Assembly (NCBI RefSeq): GCF_001998885.1
Contig: NZ_CP019609.1
Coordinates: 1,166,001 to 1,230,000, forward strand
Length of the DNA: 64,000 nucleotides
Reading direction: 5' to 3'
Origin: Vagococcus penaei
GTDB taxonomy: Bacteria > Bacillota > Bacilli > Lactobacillales > Vagococcaceae
Both the position numbers and the translations under genes were made by a program. The notes below the pieces were generated by a model. It searched no databases. It had not been told where the DNA came from and was given only the letters and a program-made list of their open reading frames with translations. Numbering within the stretch: position 1 is the stretch's first letter; each line of letters begins with the position of its first letter. Below are positions 8,046-19,700 of the stretch, piece after piece.

Positions 8046-11000
8046 CCGTTCACCTGCCATTCTCGTCGATACACGTATAGTAGATAGCCCCCGACACTAA
8101 TTAATAAGAAACTACCGCCACCAATTAATAGACCGAAACTGTTACCTCCAGTCATTGGCAACACTCCTTTCTCATCATTCGTAATCGTAATGGCTGTCTG
8201 ATTAATGCTCTCACCTGGCACCATCTCAAAATTGTAGGTTGTTTCATCACCATTTGGAGACACATACGTCACTACAGTTTCGAGCGTATCAACATCAACC
8301 GATTTATCACTATTTATTTTATTCTTAATGATTAGTCTAAAGTAACCAGGCAACTGGCGATATTCATCTGGCGTTGTGATTTCTTTCAAATAATAAGTTG
8401 TGTTAGCTTGTAATGAATAGGACGATGTATCAAAAACAATCTGCCCTAAATCATTGGTTGTTCCCGTAGCTTTCGGTTCAACATTGGAACCATTTAATTT
8501 TTGACCCAACGAAAACGTCACACCTTTTATCGGTTTTTTCGTCCGTGCATCTTGTTTAAACAACGTTAAGTTCGTTGGTAAAACATCATTGTATTTAGCT
8601 AAAAGTAATCTTGTCGGTACTTTTTCCAGACGATAAAATCCATCTTCCGTTGGTCGTTTAGTCGTTGTGATGTCCTGAGAATTTTCGGTCAAAAAACGAC
8701 CATCTTCCGTAACTTGAAAACGAATGGGTGTGCTATCCAGATGGTAACCCAGACTGGCTTTTGTTTCTTGTACATCATAATAACCAGGAACAAGCATAAC
8801 TTTAGCAAAATCATTCGTAATCGTGTCTTCATTGCCTAATACTTTTTGTAACTGAAATTGCGTATCCTCTGTTTGCCACTTATCTTGATACCGACGGACA
8901 TGAAATTCAAATCCTTTTGGACGTGTCAATACTGGTGCACCATGTTGAAATTTTTTGACAACTAGATGTGTATCAAGGGCATAATCATTAGGTATCGTTA
9001 CAGTGACCGTTTGCTGGTTAATCTGACTAGCTAACTGTTGGCCTGACTGGTCCTTAATTGTAATTGTTCCCGTGCTATCGACACTGATATCCCACGGCCC
9101 TGACTTTTTATAGTTGTCTGGAGCTTTTATTTCTTTTAGCACATATGTCTGATTTTTCGATAGTTGAAGTTCTGTGTTTGTATACTGACCATCTATTTCC
9201 TGCAGCTTGACCACTTTAGTTAAATCACCACCGCTAACTTCAAATTCTGCACCATTTAATTGTTTCGTTGTGTCATAACTTGCGACTTTATTAATTGTTA
9301 GATGAAGTGGTTTATAAATTTGTCGATTGGTAATTGTAAATGAATTATCCTGATGATTAGTTATACTTCCTTCTTCATATCCATCAACAGGTGTTTCCTT
9401 TAACACTTGATAGGCTAATTTTTGCCCTTGGTTATCAAATTTAGGAAAATAATTTTTTTTTCCGTCAGATGTCGTAACAAACTCAATATTTTGTTCCCAC
9501 GTATCATCTTCTGGTTTTCCTGTTAGTTCCGTTTGACCTAATTTACTGTTATTTCGCCCAATCGTTAACTCTATATGTTTTGGTCTCTTAGCAAATTGAT
9601 TGAATTCATCCCATTTTTTCGTGATTTTCAACGTAACAAATTGCTCTTTTGCTAATTTTCCTGATGGCACACCAAAATCAACTGGTTGCTCTACTGCATC
9701 TTTTGTTGGTGCAAAAGTTGTTTTCCCATTCATTGGATACCAATAATCTGGCTGACTCGTTTCCGTTTTTAAACGGACACGATAAGTCACCGAAACCTCT
9801 TGGTCTTTCCCTAAATTCATTTGATTCACGGTTACTTGATTGTTGGTCTTTGTCGCAATCGGCAGCTGTGAATCAGCAATATTTTTCCCAGTCACTTTAG
9901 GCGGGCTACTCTCATCGTATAGATATTGTTCCCCTAAAGGATCAGTAATTGTTCCACCTGCAACCGTATTAAATTGGGTTAGCACATCTTCCGTTTGTTC
10001 TAATAAATAGGCACTTATAGAGTCAGTAAACTGAAGATTAATTTTTTCAGCTTGTTCTAAATCACTACTTCCATCTGGTGAAAAAATCGAATCATCTATT
10101 TTTTTAGGTTTTGGTGTCACTTGATATTCATACTTACCTTGGTCATTTTTTGTAGTTAACCGCTGTAATCGAGCATGATTTCCACCATAAGTTTCTTGGT
10201 TAGCAAACATTTTAGAGTTAGCACTTTGTCTGACGTCTATTCCCAAAGCCTTGATAGTAATTCCTTTTGACTGAATAAGTCTTGCTTCACCTAATGTTGC
10301 TACCCACGTATTAGTGACCTTTTCTTGGTTAGCCTGATAGTAGTAATTACCGTGGTCATCAGTTAAATTAAATGGCTTTAGTCTATCATAATAATTGACG
10401 TCTTCAAGACTAGCAAAACCGCGCTTTTCCAAAAAGTAAGGCGTATCTATTCGTGTAGAAACATCAATTAAATTATAATTAATAGCAGATGCATAAATTA
10501 ATTGCATCGGCTTATATTCAGCCATTCCCTCTCCATCATTTAAATAATTACCACTGAAAACCGGGATATTTTCTTCATCCAATACTGCTTCCTCCACATG
10601 GTAACTATGTGTTGGCAAACCATCTGTTAATAAAATCATCATCTTTTGATGGTTTTTATTCATATCAGACTCAAGCATTTCTGCTCCTCGCCTTAATCCA
10701 TCTTGAATAAATGTATTTCCGTAAAAAACTGGGGCTAAAGAATCATTTATATGCGCTTGATTATTTTTGACTGATCTAATAGGAATAGTTGTTCTATTAT
10801 TAGGATCTGAAAACCCTACTAGACCAATATTTACATAATCCCCTAATCCACTATTGACAATAGCGTCCAAAAAATTAGCAACACCTGTTCTTATTTGTCC
10901 TGCTTTATTATTCGTCTCCATACTACCCGACATATCGACAACTAATACAATATCAATCGGCTTTACTTTTTCTCTCGTTTGTCCCTTCACTTTTAACGTG

Positions 11001-11317
11001 ATATCAAAAAGACCTGGACTAACTTCCTTAGCTAGTTTCTGAATTTCATAATCCGGGCGGTCAGGGTTATTTCCGTACTGAATATAACCGTCAGTAGCAT
11101 CTATTGTCCCATTTTTATAGCCAGCATAATTTTTGACGTTTGGTTGGTTGTCGTTAATTAGTGTTTCTTTTGGTATCTTACCATGGTCATTTTCTGTATA
11201 ACTTGGTCGAAATTCAACTTCAGCACTATAAAATAAAGGACTGAAATAAGCCAAACTAGTTATTAAAATAAGCACACTCAAAAGCATCAACTTAAATATT
11301 TTTTTCACAAAGTTCAT
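8042..11317 (-). CDS. VWA-domain pilus tip adhesin of operon 1
   Basis: This first gene of pilus operon 1 encodes about 1091 residues from the ATG at 11317, which follows aaaggaggg; a TTG at 11338 lies upstream of the ribosome binding site and is unlikely. A signal peptide covers about 1-30. A von Willebrand A domain carries the MIDAS motif DIVLVVDMSGSM and a large insertion, as in EbpA and RrgA. Several Cna_B domains follow (LKEIKAPDNY, YLKEITTPDEYR). The C-terminus has LPMTG, a hydrophobic helix and basic tail. Tip pilins of this type mediate adhesion and biofilm formation in enterococci and streptococci; the ligand is unknown here. Confidence 0.9.
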   Translation of the reverse strand: MNFVKKIFKLMLLSVLILITSLAYFSPLFYSAEVEFRPSYTENDHGKIPKETLINDNQPNVKNYAGYKNGTIDATDGYIQYGNNPDRPDYEIQKLAKEVSPGLFDITLKVKGQTREKVKPIDIVLVVDMSGSMETNNKAGQIRTGVANFLDAIVNSGLGDYVNIGLVGFSDPNNRTTIPIRSVKNNQAHINDSLAPVFYGNTFIQDGLRRGAEMLESDMNKNHQKMMILLTDGLPTHSYHVEEAVLDEENIPVFSGNYLNDGEGMAEYKPMQLIYASAINYNLIDVSTRIDTPYFLEKRGFASLEDVNYYDRLKPFNLTDDHGNYYYQANQEKVTNTWVATLGEARLIQSKGITIKALGIDVRQSANSKMFANQETYGGNHARLQRLTTKNDQGKYEYQVTPKPKKIDDSIFSPDGSSDLEQAEKINLQFTDSISAYLLEQTEDVLTQFNTVAGGTITDPLGEQYLYDESSPPKVTGKNIADSQLPIATKTNNQVTVNQMNLGKDQEVSVTYRVRLKTETSQPDYWYPMNGKTTFAPTKDAVEQPVDFGVPSGKLAKEQFVTLKITKKWDEFNQFAKRPKHIELTIGRNNSKLGQTELTGKPEDDTWEQNIEFVTTSDGKKNYFPKFDNQGQKLAYQVLKETPVDGYEEGSITNHQDNSFTITNRQIYKPLHLTINKVASYDTTKQLNGAEFEVSGGDLTKVVKLQEIDGQYTNTELQLSKNQTYVLKEIKAPDNYKKSGPWDISVDSTGTITIKDQSGQQLASQINQQTVTVTIPNDYALDTHLVVKKFQHGAPVLTRPKGFEFHVRRYQDKWQTEDTQFQLQKVLGNEDTITNDFAKVMLVPGYYDVQETKASLGYHLDSTPIRFQVTEDGRFLTENSQDITTTKRPTEDGFYRLEKVPTRLLLAKYNDVLPTNLTLFKQDARTKKPIKGVTFSLGQKLNGSNVEPKATGTTNDLGQIVFDTSSYSLQANTTYYLKEITTPDEYRQLPGYFRLIIKNKINSDKSVDVDTLETVVTYVSPNGDETTYNFEMVPGESINQTAITITNDEKGVLPMTGGNSFGLLIGGGSFLLISVGGYLLYVYRREWQVNG

Positions 11318-11717
11318 AAAGAGCTTCCCTCCTTTCAAAACTTACTTATTTACTGAATTTTATACCGTTCGAAGCGATTATTTAACACCTATTTACTGAA
11401 CTTCTAGTATTAAAATAAATGCTTACTTATATGTAAAGCTTCTTAGTTAAGAATTATACTTGTTCATTTATGGTATGTCTGTTCAGTATAATAGCATATT
11501 TTTCTAGCAAAAAGGGCACCAATTTTTACATATCGATAAGCACAAATTAAATAAATATATTCTAAAAAACCAAAAATGTTTATTTAATTGTTTTTTTAAT
11601 GATTAGTTTTTCGAATACATCACTTTATGACATTAAAAAAAACCAAAAAAAATAGATATCAATTACTAAAAACAAATATCAATCAAATTAATTGACTTTT
11701 CAATCATATTATTAAAT
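11318..11717 (-). promoter_or_regulatory. Promoter region of pilus operon 1
   Basis: About 400 bp with no gene, very AT-rich. Reading the minus strand, the motif GCTTATCGATATGTAA (11526-11541) lies just upstream of a promoter-like stretch with a TATTAT/TATACT -10 near 11486-11500. A long untranslated leader of about 150 nt would then follow. The motif matches the one at 3876-3891 in 15 of 16 bases. Confidence 0.45.
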
Positions 11718-11772
11718 AAAAAGCTAAGTATACTTTTTAAATGATGTCACTTAAAAGTATACTTAGCTTTAT
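11718..11772 (-). terminator. Terminator of pilus operon 2
   Basis: AAAGCTAAGTATACTTTT pairs with AAAAGTATACTTAGCTTT, an 18-bp perfect stem at about 11721-11771 with a 15-nt loop. The arm nearest the gene overlaps the stop codon of the second sortase. It ends operon 2 before the operon 1 promoter. Confidence 0.85.
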
Positions 11773-12895
11773 TTCTTCAGCCATTTACAACGACCTTTAA
11801 CAACTTTAATAAAATCCTTTTGTTTCCTACTAGGCAATAACACCATGAACTTACCCGATTGTCTCGTCATACCAAACTTCACACGTGATGCTCGATTTTT
11901 TCCACTTTGCAAGTAATAATAACCGCCTGGTATATCTTTCAACACCACTTTACCAGATGAATTAGGTTGCAAACGAATTACATCATCCCCCCGGACTAGC
12001 GGGGTCTGATCCAGCTTCGACACAAATACTTGAAAATAATTCTCCTTACCAAGCACCTTTTTTTCGGTACATCATAGAAAACTAATGTGAATTTTCGACG
12101 ACTCATCCGATACAACCATATTTGACGCCATAGACTAGCTATTAAAATGACTATCCCAATCAAAACGCCAACAAATAAAAGTATCTGTTTTAGGTAACTT
12201 TTTTGTTTTGCGGCATCTTTCGTTTTAGTTAGTGTAGTGTCCCAAGGGATTCGCTCACCAGTAACGAGTAAACGATGCGTATTTACCATGTATGGAGTAC
12301 ATGTTAGTAATGTAACCAAATCCCGATTTTCTTCCATCTTTAAAACTTCCGTATCTTCCGGTAAAACTGTATCTAGATGGATTACTTGATACGCCAATGT
12401 CTCTCCTAAAATCGTTAAAATAAAAACGTCCCCTTTTTTCAACTGATTTAAGTCGCGAAATAATTCACGTTCAGCTAAACCGCGATGAGCAGAAATAACC
12501 GAGTGTGAATTTCTCCCTCCAGTTGGCTGAGAGGTTCCAGGAATAACCCCTGCACCATTCTCTAAAATTTGATTCGTAATGGTATCAAAAACAGGCATAG
12601 TAGCAGATAATTTTGGAATTGTCAGTTCACCAATTAAATGCTCATTCAACACAACTTCATCAAATGTAGCATCTTCTTTGAACGGATCATACTGCACATT
12701 CAATCCTTTTCTTTCCATCTCTTCATTCGTTTTACGTAATGTGTCTAAGCGGGTTTTTTGCTCTATTTGACTTTTTTTAGCAAATTGTCGTAAGCGAATA
12801 TCATCTGTCACATGATTAAAAATACCAGCATAAAGTGGATAACAAATTACTAAGGTTCCGATTAAAAAAATGAGCCTTCCAATTATTTGACGCAT
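11769..12895 (-). pseudogene. Class C sortase 2 of pilus operon 2, frameshifted before its C-terminal domain
   Basis: The start is ATG 12895 behind gagagggga. The intact part has an N-terminal membrane helix, lid MPVFDTITN, catalytic ISAHRGLA, LLTCTPYMVNTHR and a second membrane helix. At a run of seven T (12058-12064) the frame is lost after FYDVPKK. The correct continuation (VLGKENYFQVFVSKLDQTPLVRGDDV...) runs to 11769 in another frame. It encodes the same kind of Ig-like tail as the operon 1 sortase. Length is one base short of a multiple of three, so eight T would restore it. The catalytic core is complete either way; only the tail is affected. Confidence 0.85.
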
Positions 12896-12909
12896 CGCTT
12901 TCCCCTCTC

Positions 12910-13837
12910 TTAAACGTTTAATAACTGCCTTCCGATAATGACTGCACTTCCCAAACTAATAATCACGGTTATCATACCATAAAACAGTAGGTGTCTCGTA
13001 TGCTTACGGTTAATGTGTGCGACCGAAGTCTCCACCTGTTTCTCTGTAACTGGAATTCGATGAGCCCTTACTAATAATCGATGACTATTAATTTGGATCG
13101 GTGTACATGTCACTAAAGTCAATAAATCTTGACCCTCAACACACTCTAAATCAGTTAAATCATCTGGTAAAACAATTTTGACTTGTTCTACTTGATAAGC
13201 TAAATCTTGATCTAACGCACGTACATAGATGGTATCACCAATCGTTAATTGATTAATTGGTGTAAATAACGTTTTATTGGGTAAACCAGTATGACCCGTA
13301 ATCACCGTGTGACGTCCCTTCCCACCGGTTGGTTGAGATGTGCCTTGTAAAAGAGTGACACCTTCCTGTAATAAGGTTTCTGTCGTTTCATCAAATAAAG
13401 GGACGTCAATAGCTACTTTAGGTATGACAACACGCCCCAAACTATGGGCTTGAAACATCTCTTTGGTCAAACCTGAATGCCCATCAGTCTGTTCGCCCGT
13501 AATCAACTCCTCAATAGGCGCTCCTAAAGGGAGTGTTTGTTGCTCCTGATTCTTTTCCTCTAATAGTTGCTTTTTTTTTTGTAATACTTTGTTTTTTTGT
13601 CTCAACTCTTCATCAAATCGCTCCATTGTTCGAAAATCATAGTAAGTATTGATTGCTTTGGTCACCAAAGGGAACGTCAATATCAAAAAACCGATTAAAA
13701 ATAGCCCTACAATGCCGATTCTCAACCATTTAGTTGATTGATTCCCTGAAGTGTGTCTAGATTTTTTAGAGACTCGTTTGCTAACCCGACGTGCCTGTTG
13801 ACCTTTTTTTTTTACGCTTACGTTGACGTTTTATCAC
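12910..13837 (-). pseudogene. Class C sortase 1 of pilus operon 2, frameshift in N-terminal tail
   Basis: A continuous frame from 13725 to 12910 starting MRIGIVGLFLIGFL encodes a whole sortase core: lid VPLFDETTE, His in ITGHTGLP, Cys in LVTCTPIQINSHR, and a second membrane helix and short tail with no Ig-like domain. No ribosome binding site fits the ATG at 13725. A GTG at 13837 behind aaggaagggg begins a basic N-terminal tail (IKRQRKRKKK) that joins the sortase frame if the run of ten T at 13804-13813 were nine. The joined tail would read GQQARRVSKRVSKK before the membrane helix. Function is as pilin polymerase; two sortases per operon are common in Ebp/Rrg-like loci. Confidence 0.8.
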
Positions 13838-13867
13838 AATGATGTCCCCTTCCTTATGACTCATTCC

Positions 13868-13910
13868 GAAAAAAAAGAGCGCTGCCTATCTGGCGACACA
13901 CTCTTTTTAT
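13868..13910 (-). terminator. Hairpin between major pilin 2 and the sortase genes
   Basis: On the minus strand AAGAGTGTGTCGCC pairs imperfectly with GGCAGCGCTCTT and is followed by TTTTTTTT. It probably attenuates sortase expression relative to pilin. Confidence 0.65.
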
Positions 13911-13930
13911 TAATCACTAACTATTTATCA

Positions 13931-15521
13931 CTAAATACGACGTACTTTTTTCGGTCCACGACGAAGCCATAAGTATGCTCCTACCATTAGGGTTCCACCA
14001 ATTAAAACAAATAACAGAACTCCTAAACCACCAGTCGATGGTAAAATACCTTTTTTTAACATTCTCAACATCAAAAATAGTCTTATCATTTGGTTTGCCT
14101 TTGATGATTTCAAACTCATATGGTGATTTCAATAAAGAATATCCTTCTGGCGCTTTCGTCTCAATTAATGAGTAAGTCACATCTTCTGGTAATTTACTTG
14201 AATAATTAAGTCCAGTAACAAAAAATGCACCTTTATCATCTGATGTATATTTAGTCGCTTGGTCCTGTTCTGCTATCCAACTTACCGTGCCGTCTTCAGC
14301 AATTTTTGCATATTCTACAATTTCTAATGTATCTTTTTTCGTTTTTGCTAGAACAAACTCTGCGCCTGATAAGGCTTTTTTACTTTCGTCACTGATTTTA
14401 TTAAATCGTTGACCACCAGTATAAATATCTGGTCCTGTTACAGGATTTTCTGGCGTTCCTGGTTCATTTTCAGTCGGTGTATCTGGTTTTTCAACTTGTT
14501 TGCCATCTTGTTCCACAATTGTACCTACTTCAACAAAAGCCTTATTATTAATCGCAACATCAAACGCAGCATCTTTTGTTAATGAGGCTTGATAATTAAT
14601 CACGACAGGTTTACCAGCTAACTCTTTTACCTTTTGACTAGCTAAATTAAACGTGACAATAAAACCATTGTCATCTTTTGGTGTTACAGTGTAATCATTG
14701 TTTACATCTAGATTACCAATTTTAATCGTATCAGGATAAGTTTTCATACCGGTATTTGGTGTGTCTGTCACACGGTAATAATCTTTATCTTTTAAATTCC
14801 AAGGCAGATTTAAACTGATATTGTATCCAAATTTTTGACCTATTTGAGCATTGTTCACGCCATTAGTCACTAACGCTTTTTTAGCTGCATCATCTAAGTC
14901 TTTATTAATCATCTTAGACGCAGCGTTTTTTGGGTATAAATGAATATCGGTATTTATTTCATCAGTTGCGTTAACTTGGTAAATTGGGAAATTAATAATT
15001 AATGGTGTAGCTTTTTGTGTCACGTTAGTTGGTGAATTTGTTTCAACAAATGCATAAGTAGCATACTCAATATGCTGACCGTTATGAATTAATTGCAATT
15101 TACTAAAGACTGCTTCACCTGAATCATTTGTCGTTACCGTTTTAAGTGGTTGACCTAGTTGCGCTTGCAAATCTTTAACTGTTGCTTGTTCATTAATATC
15201 ATTAATTAATTGCTTAATTGCATCTTCTTGCGAAACTTCTTTCGATTTATCTTGTACTAATTCTAGATAACGTTCTGTCACATCAAAAACTTGAAATTCA
15301 ACGCCTTTTAGTGGCTTACCAGCAAAATCCATTTTTTCACCAGTATTACTAATTTCTGTTGGTAACTTATCATCAAATAATTGTTTATGCAGTGTAACAT
15401 CTACTGTTTCCGGATCATTCGGATCTTTTGTCTGTGCCTGACTAACTGTGCTAACCCCTACTAGTAAAGCTAATAACGCCACTACTAGACTCATTATTCC
15501 TTGTTTCATTTTATTTAACAT
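13931..15521 (-). pseudogene. Major pilin of operon 2 (LPSTG), frameshifted just before the sorting signal
   Basis: The start is ATG 15521 behind gaagaggag. The protein has a signal peptide (about 1-29), pilin domains with motif YPKN (DIHLYPKNAASK), an isopeptide-type domain, and a Cna_B domain with SLIETKAPEGYSLL. At seven T (14051-14057) the reading frame leaves VENVKK and yields a nonsense tail to 13917. With six T it continues GILPSTGGLGVLL..., which restores LPSTG, membrane segment and basic tail, ending at 13931. As written, the pilin would lack its anchor and could not be polymerised. This is either a sequencing error or an off-state. Confidence 0.85.
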
Positions 15522-15522
15522 C

Positions 15523-16725
15523 TTATAAACTCCTCTTCATTTTTATATAACTTCCAATCCCCATTAAAACCAGCCCAATAGCAACTAATCCAATTGAGAT
15601 TTGTTCATTTGTTTGTGGGAAAACCCCTTGTTTTTTTGATGGCTTTTGAGGCCCATCTGTTGGTATTAACGGCTGTGATTGCCCACTACCCGTTTGGATG
15701 ATATCAATATTGCCAGAATCACCAGGCTTGTTCGGTGGTCGTTCAATAAAGCCTTCATCAATCTCAAGTGTTTCTTGAGTAGCTAAATTATACAATCGTG
15801 GCATTTGACGGGTGTATACAGCTAAGTCTGTTACATACTTTGGTAAATCGGCTAGCGTATAACCACCGACTAGTATCTTTGGTAAATCACGTATTGCCTC
15901 TTGTGGAATTATCAGCATAATTTGTTGACTATCTTGCGTCATTTGGTAACCATTAGGTGCTTGCACTTCTTGAATCACGTATTCACCAGGTGGCAACTTA
16001 ACATGGCGTAAACTAACGAGCCCCGTATCATCTGACTGTAACTTACCGACCGAACTATCTGTTAACGGTTGATCACTTTGGACCCACTCAACTGCATGAT
16101 TGTTAGCAACTGTTGCTTTTAAATACTCTTTTTGTCCTTGTTCTTTCGTACGATACAAGACAAATTCTGCCTTGGCTAACGGTTTCTCTAATAAATTTAC
16201 CGACTCAGATGAGGGCTCAATTTTACCAAATTTATAAAAGTAAGGTACTTGCTCGTATTCACGAAATTTAGGAACTCGTGTAAGCATCTCTTGCCAATCT
16301 TCGGCAGGAGTCTTTAATAAAAAAGGCAACGCACGCTCATAAGATGATTGATTCGTCTCATATAACTCACCAAGGCGAGTTTGGACAACTAAATAATTAA
16401 CAATATCTGAATTTGTCAATAGCACGACCTGACCTTTACCTGTCTGATTTAAGCTCAATTGATTCGTAGCTATTAATTTCTCATTTTGAATAAATAGGTC
16501 ACTTAAGTAATTGACTTCATATAATTTATCTTGAATGATTTTTTTTTCTTGTGAAGCTGTTAGCGGATAGAACACAAAATCTGCCCCTGCAAAATAAGTA
16601 ACATTTTCTGATAAATCCACAGTGACACTGACAGAATTTTTAGGTAGTTCTGCTGCTAAATGGGCATCTCCTAAGAAAAAAATAGGTGCGATAATTAACA
16701 ATAAACAATATATGTAACGGCACAT
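15523..16725 (-). CDS. Ancillary pilin of operon 2
   Basis: The product is 400 residues from ATG 16725 behind aaaaaggagg. It has a signal peptide (about 1-25), an N-terminal pilin domain, a Cna_B domain containing YVIQEVQAPNGYQMT, a proline-rich linker (RPPNKPGDSGN) and a sorting signal FPQTNE followed by a hydrophobic helix and KMKRSL. The FPXTN-type motif, rather than LPXTG, resembles anchor subunits recognised by a housekeeping sortase. It begins one base after the stop of the tip-adhesin gene, so translation is coupled. Confidence 0.82.
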   Translation of the reverse strand: MCRYIYCLLLIIAPIFFLGDAHLAAELPKNSVSVTVDLSENVTYFAGADFVFYPLTASQEKKIIQDKLYEVNYLSDLFIQNEKLIATNQLSLNQTGKGQVVLLTNSDIVNYLVVQTRLGELYETNQSSYERALPFLLKTPAEDWQEMLTRVPKFREYEQVPYFYKFGKIEPSSESVNLLEKPLAKAEFVLYRTKEQGQKEYLKATVANNHAVEWVQSDQPLTDSSVGKLQSDDTGLVSLRHVKLPPGEYVIQEVQAPNGYQMTQDSQQIMLIIPQEAIRDLPKILVGGYTLADLPKYVTDLAVYTRQMPRLYNLATQETLEIDEGFIERPPNKPGDSGNIDIIQTGSGQSQPLIPTDGPQKPSKKQGVFPQTNEQISIGLVAIGLVLMGIGSYIKMKRSL

Positions 16726-16726
16726 T

Positions 16727-19700
16727 TTATCTCGTCCTCCTTTTTGGAGTTTTGAGTAAATAAATGATAATTAACACTGCACTAACAATTAATGAGCCCA
16801 ATCCAAGTAAATAATACAGTGGATGATTAGTTCCACCGGTTTGAGGGAGTTGCCCTTTAGCATAATTACCGATAATAAGTTCGATAGTTTGCTTCGATTG
16901 ATCAAAATTCACTTTGACCAATGTGTCCTCAGAGACTTGAACAGTTCCGTTATTGTCAATATTTAACTTAATCGGCTGTTTTAATTTTTGATACCCTTCC
17001 GGTGCTGTCATTTCTGTTAGTGTATAGTTTTGACCGAGTATTAATTCAATTGCTTCTTTTTGATTGCCAATGACTTTTTGTGTTTTACCACTATATTTTA
17101 ATTCAAATTTTCCATTATCAATTTCTCGTTTACTCTTAGCATCGATTTTTTTAATCGTTAAGTTGACACGTTTTTTATCATTGATAATCATGGGGGACTC
17201 ACTATTAGTCAGCATTAATTGACTATTGTTAGCCGTATTCACCGAGACTGTGAAGGTTTTTGGTGTTTCGTTTACTTGGAAACCAATAGGTGCTTTTTCT
17301 TCAATCAAGTGGTACTCACCAAGAACTAAATTTGGTAGCTTGAGCCTTCCCTGTGAATCACTAACAATTTTTTCTTCCAATTTTTCCCATTTCCCTGAAA
17401 CAGAAGACTGTCTTTCTAAACGAAACTCAGCTCCAACTAACTTATTTTTATCCCTATCTATTTTATAGAAAACAAAATTTTGTAATGTTAAAAGTTTGTT
17501 ATTCAACTGTACTTGGGCATTTTCTGTTAATTTATCTACACTAGTCGTTGATTTAGCTTGTATATAACCTTTAGGTAAGTGTTCAACTATCCGGTAAGCC
17601 ACCGCTTGTCCCTTTTTATAGACCGGTAATTTAGAAAAACTAGTTTGCCAATCTTTATTTTTGGTTAGTTCAATAGACTGCTTAATTTTTCTCCATGCTC
17701 CATCCATTTTTTCTTCTAAATCAACGGTTAACTTGTAAGGACGCAAGTTATAGTAATTATTGAAATCATCCCATTTTTTCATTACCGTTAAATCCCCAGT
17801 TTTTTGATAGGCAACCGATGGTAAGGCAACGTTTAAAACTTGCTCCCAATGTTTGTCACTTAAATAGGTTTCTTTGTTTGTTGGATAGAAGTAACCATCT
17901 TGGTAAGCTTCTTTTAATTGAACGCGGTACGTCAAACGATAGCCTTCACGCTTTGTTCCATCACCGGACAAAGTAAGGTCATCTCGCTCAAGCTTCTCAG
18001 GTGTAATAGTTAAGTCATCATCTCGACCATTTTCTTTTGCTTCAATCGACCCATTCTTTAACGTAAGCTGGTGTGATTTAACTGATTTTGTGTCTAATGT
18101 AACAAATTCGCTCATCGGATCGACTAAGTCAGCGTCATTTACAAATATATTACTGGATGTAATTTGCTGTTTAATCTCATCTAGCATCGTATTTATCTGA
18201 GTTGAGGATTGCGCATTATAAGACCCATTTGGCCCTAGCTGTTTTAATACTTCGTTTGCTAATTGATCATTCTTTAAAGCTAGACCCAATGAATATCTTT
18301 GAATAGTCTTATTTTGGTTATAAAGATCTTTGATAAACGGCTTGGTAGTCTTCCAAGCGGAATCAATCGCGTCCTTACCGCCATTCCCAACGTAATTATC
18401 CCCATTTAGTCCAACAGAATTGTAATAATTCATATAACTATTTATATCCATTGTTGGGTAACGTGTAGATGGCCCATATGTTGGCAATCCATCAGTCAGA
18501 ATAATCATAATTTTTTTAGCATTATTTCTTGTACCAAAATAGTTATTTGTTAACAATCTTTGGCCTGTATCAACTCCTAAGAAAGTTGGAGTACCGCTAT
18601 TTTGAGGTGCCCAATCTGAATTTAAAATGGGCGATTGAGTTAGTTCCCTAACGTTGTTGGTAAAGTAATCTCGATTGTCAAATTGACTAATCTCCGAAAA
18701 AATATTATAGCCATATCGATAATCTTGTGGGTATTTTGGTACTGATCCAAAACTAACCATCCCATAACGAATATCGAATACTTTCTCAGAACTTAGATTC
18801 CTTGTGAACGAATTAATCGCTTGTTTTAATATATGCCATCGGTATCCACCAGAGATAGTTTCATTCATACTAGAGGATTTATCAACAACAAATACTACGT
18901 CTAAAGGTTGACGGGTTTCCTTTTTCCCTCCAAAGACGTCTAATTGAACGTCAAATTTAGTTGGATCATTAACAACCGGTTTAACAATTTTTTTCATTAA
19001 CACATTGGCACCAGAGCTTTCATCTATAAATGAATGATAGCCAGATTCAAATGATTGCTGACGTTTGATCCATTCGGTGTTTTTCAACGATGTCTCAAAT
19101 GGATAGTTTTTAACAGCCGGACTAGCTACTGAATCAGTATAAAGACTCGTACCATTTACTAAAGATTGATTACCAGTGACGCCATCATCATTTGTTTCAT
19201 ACTTATAATCTCCCATCGATAAATATGACACAGGCGTATTCGCACGAAACATGGTAGCATCTTGTAACGGTGAATCAGTTGGTGAAAAATCTGTCATAGA
19301 TAATGAATGATTACGAGTAAATGATTCAGATTGGTCATTATCTGGAATTGACTTGTTTAATTTTTCGTTCATTAAACGAAACGTATGTGTTGGTGCAACG
19401 CTTAACTGACTTTTTCCACGGTCATCATACAGTGCCATCTGTAAACTCAATTCATTTAAAGAGGCGTCCGTTTCGAATACAAGCAGCTCTTCCAAATCAA
19501 TAGATGGATTAACTTCTTGTAAACCATCATTAGATTGTTTAAATTTACTTGTGGCTGAAGGTTTCACTAATTGGCCCAGAGCATCGGTTAATCTGATTGA
19601 GAGAATTGTTTTCTTCCTAGCCCATTTCTTATTGAACATTATAGACCAAGACAGCCTATGATTATCTTCTTTCACAACAGTATAAGTTACGTTCAAGCGC

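Noticed and set aside
9649-9900. Plus-strand frame of 83 codons inside the tip adhesin
   Set aside because: Lies opposite a large, domain-bearing gene, has no ribosome binding site and no recognisable protein features; the same holds for other opposite-strand frames in the surface, cut and pdxK regions.
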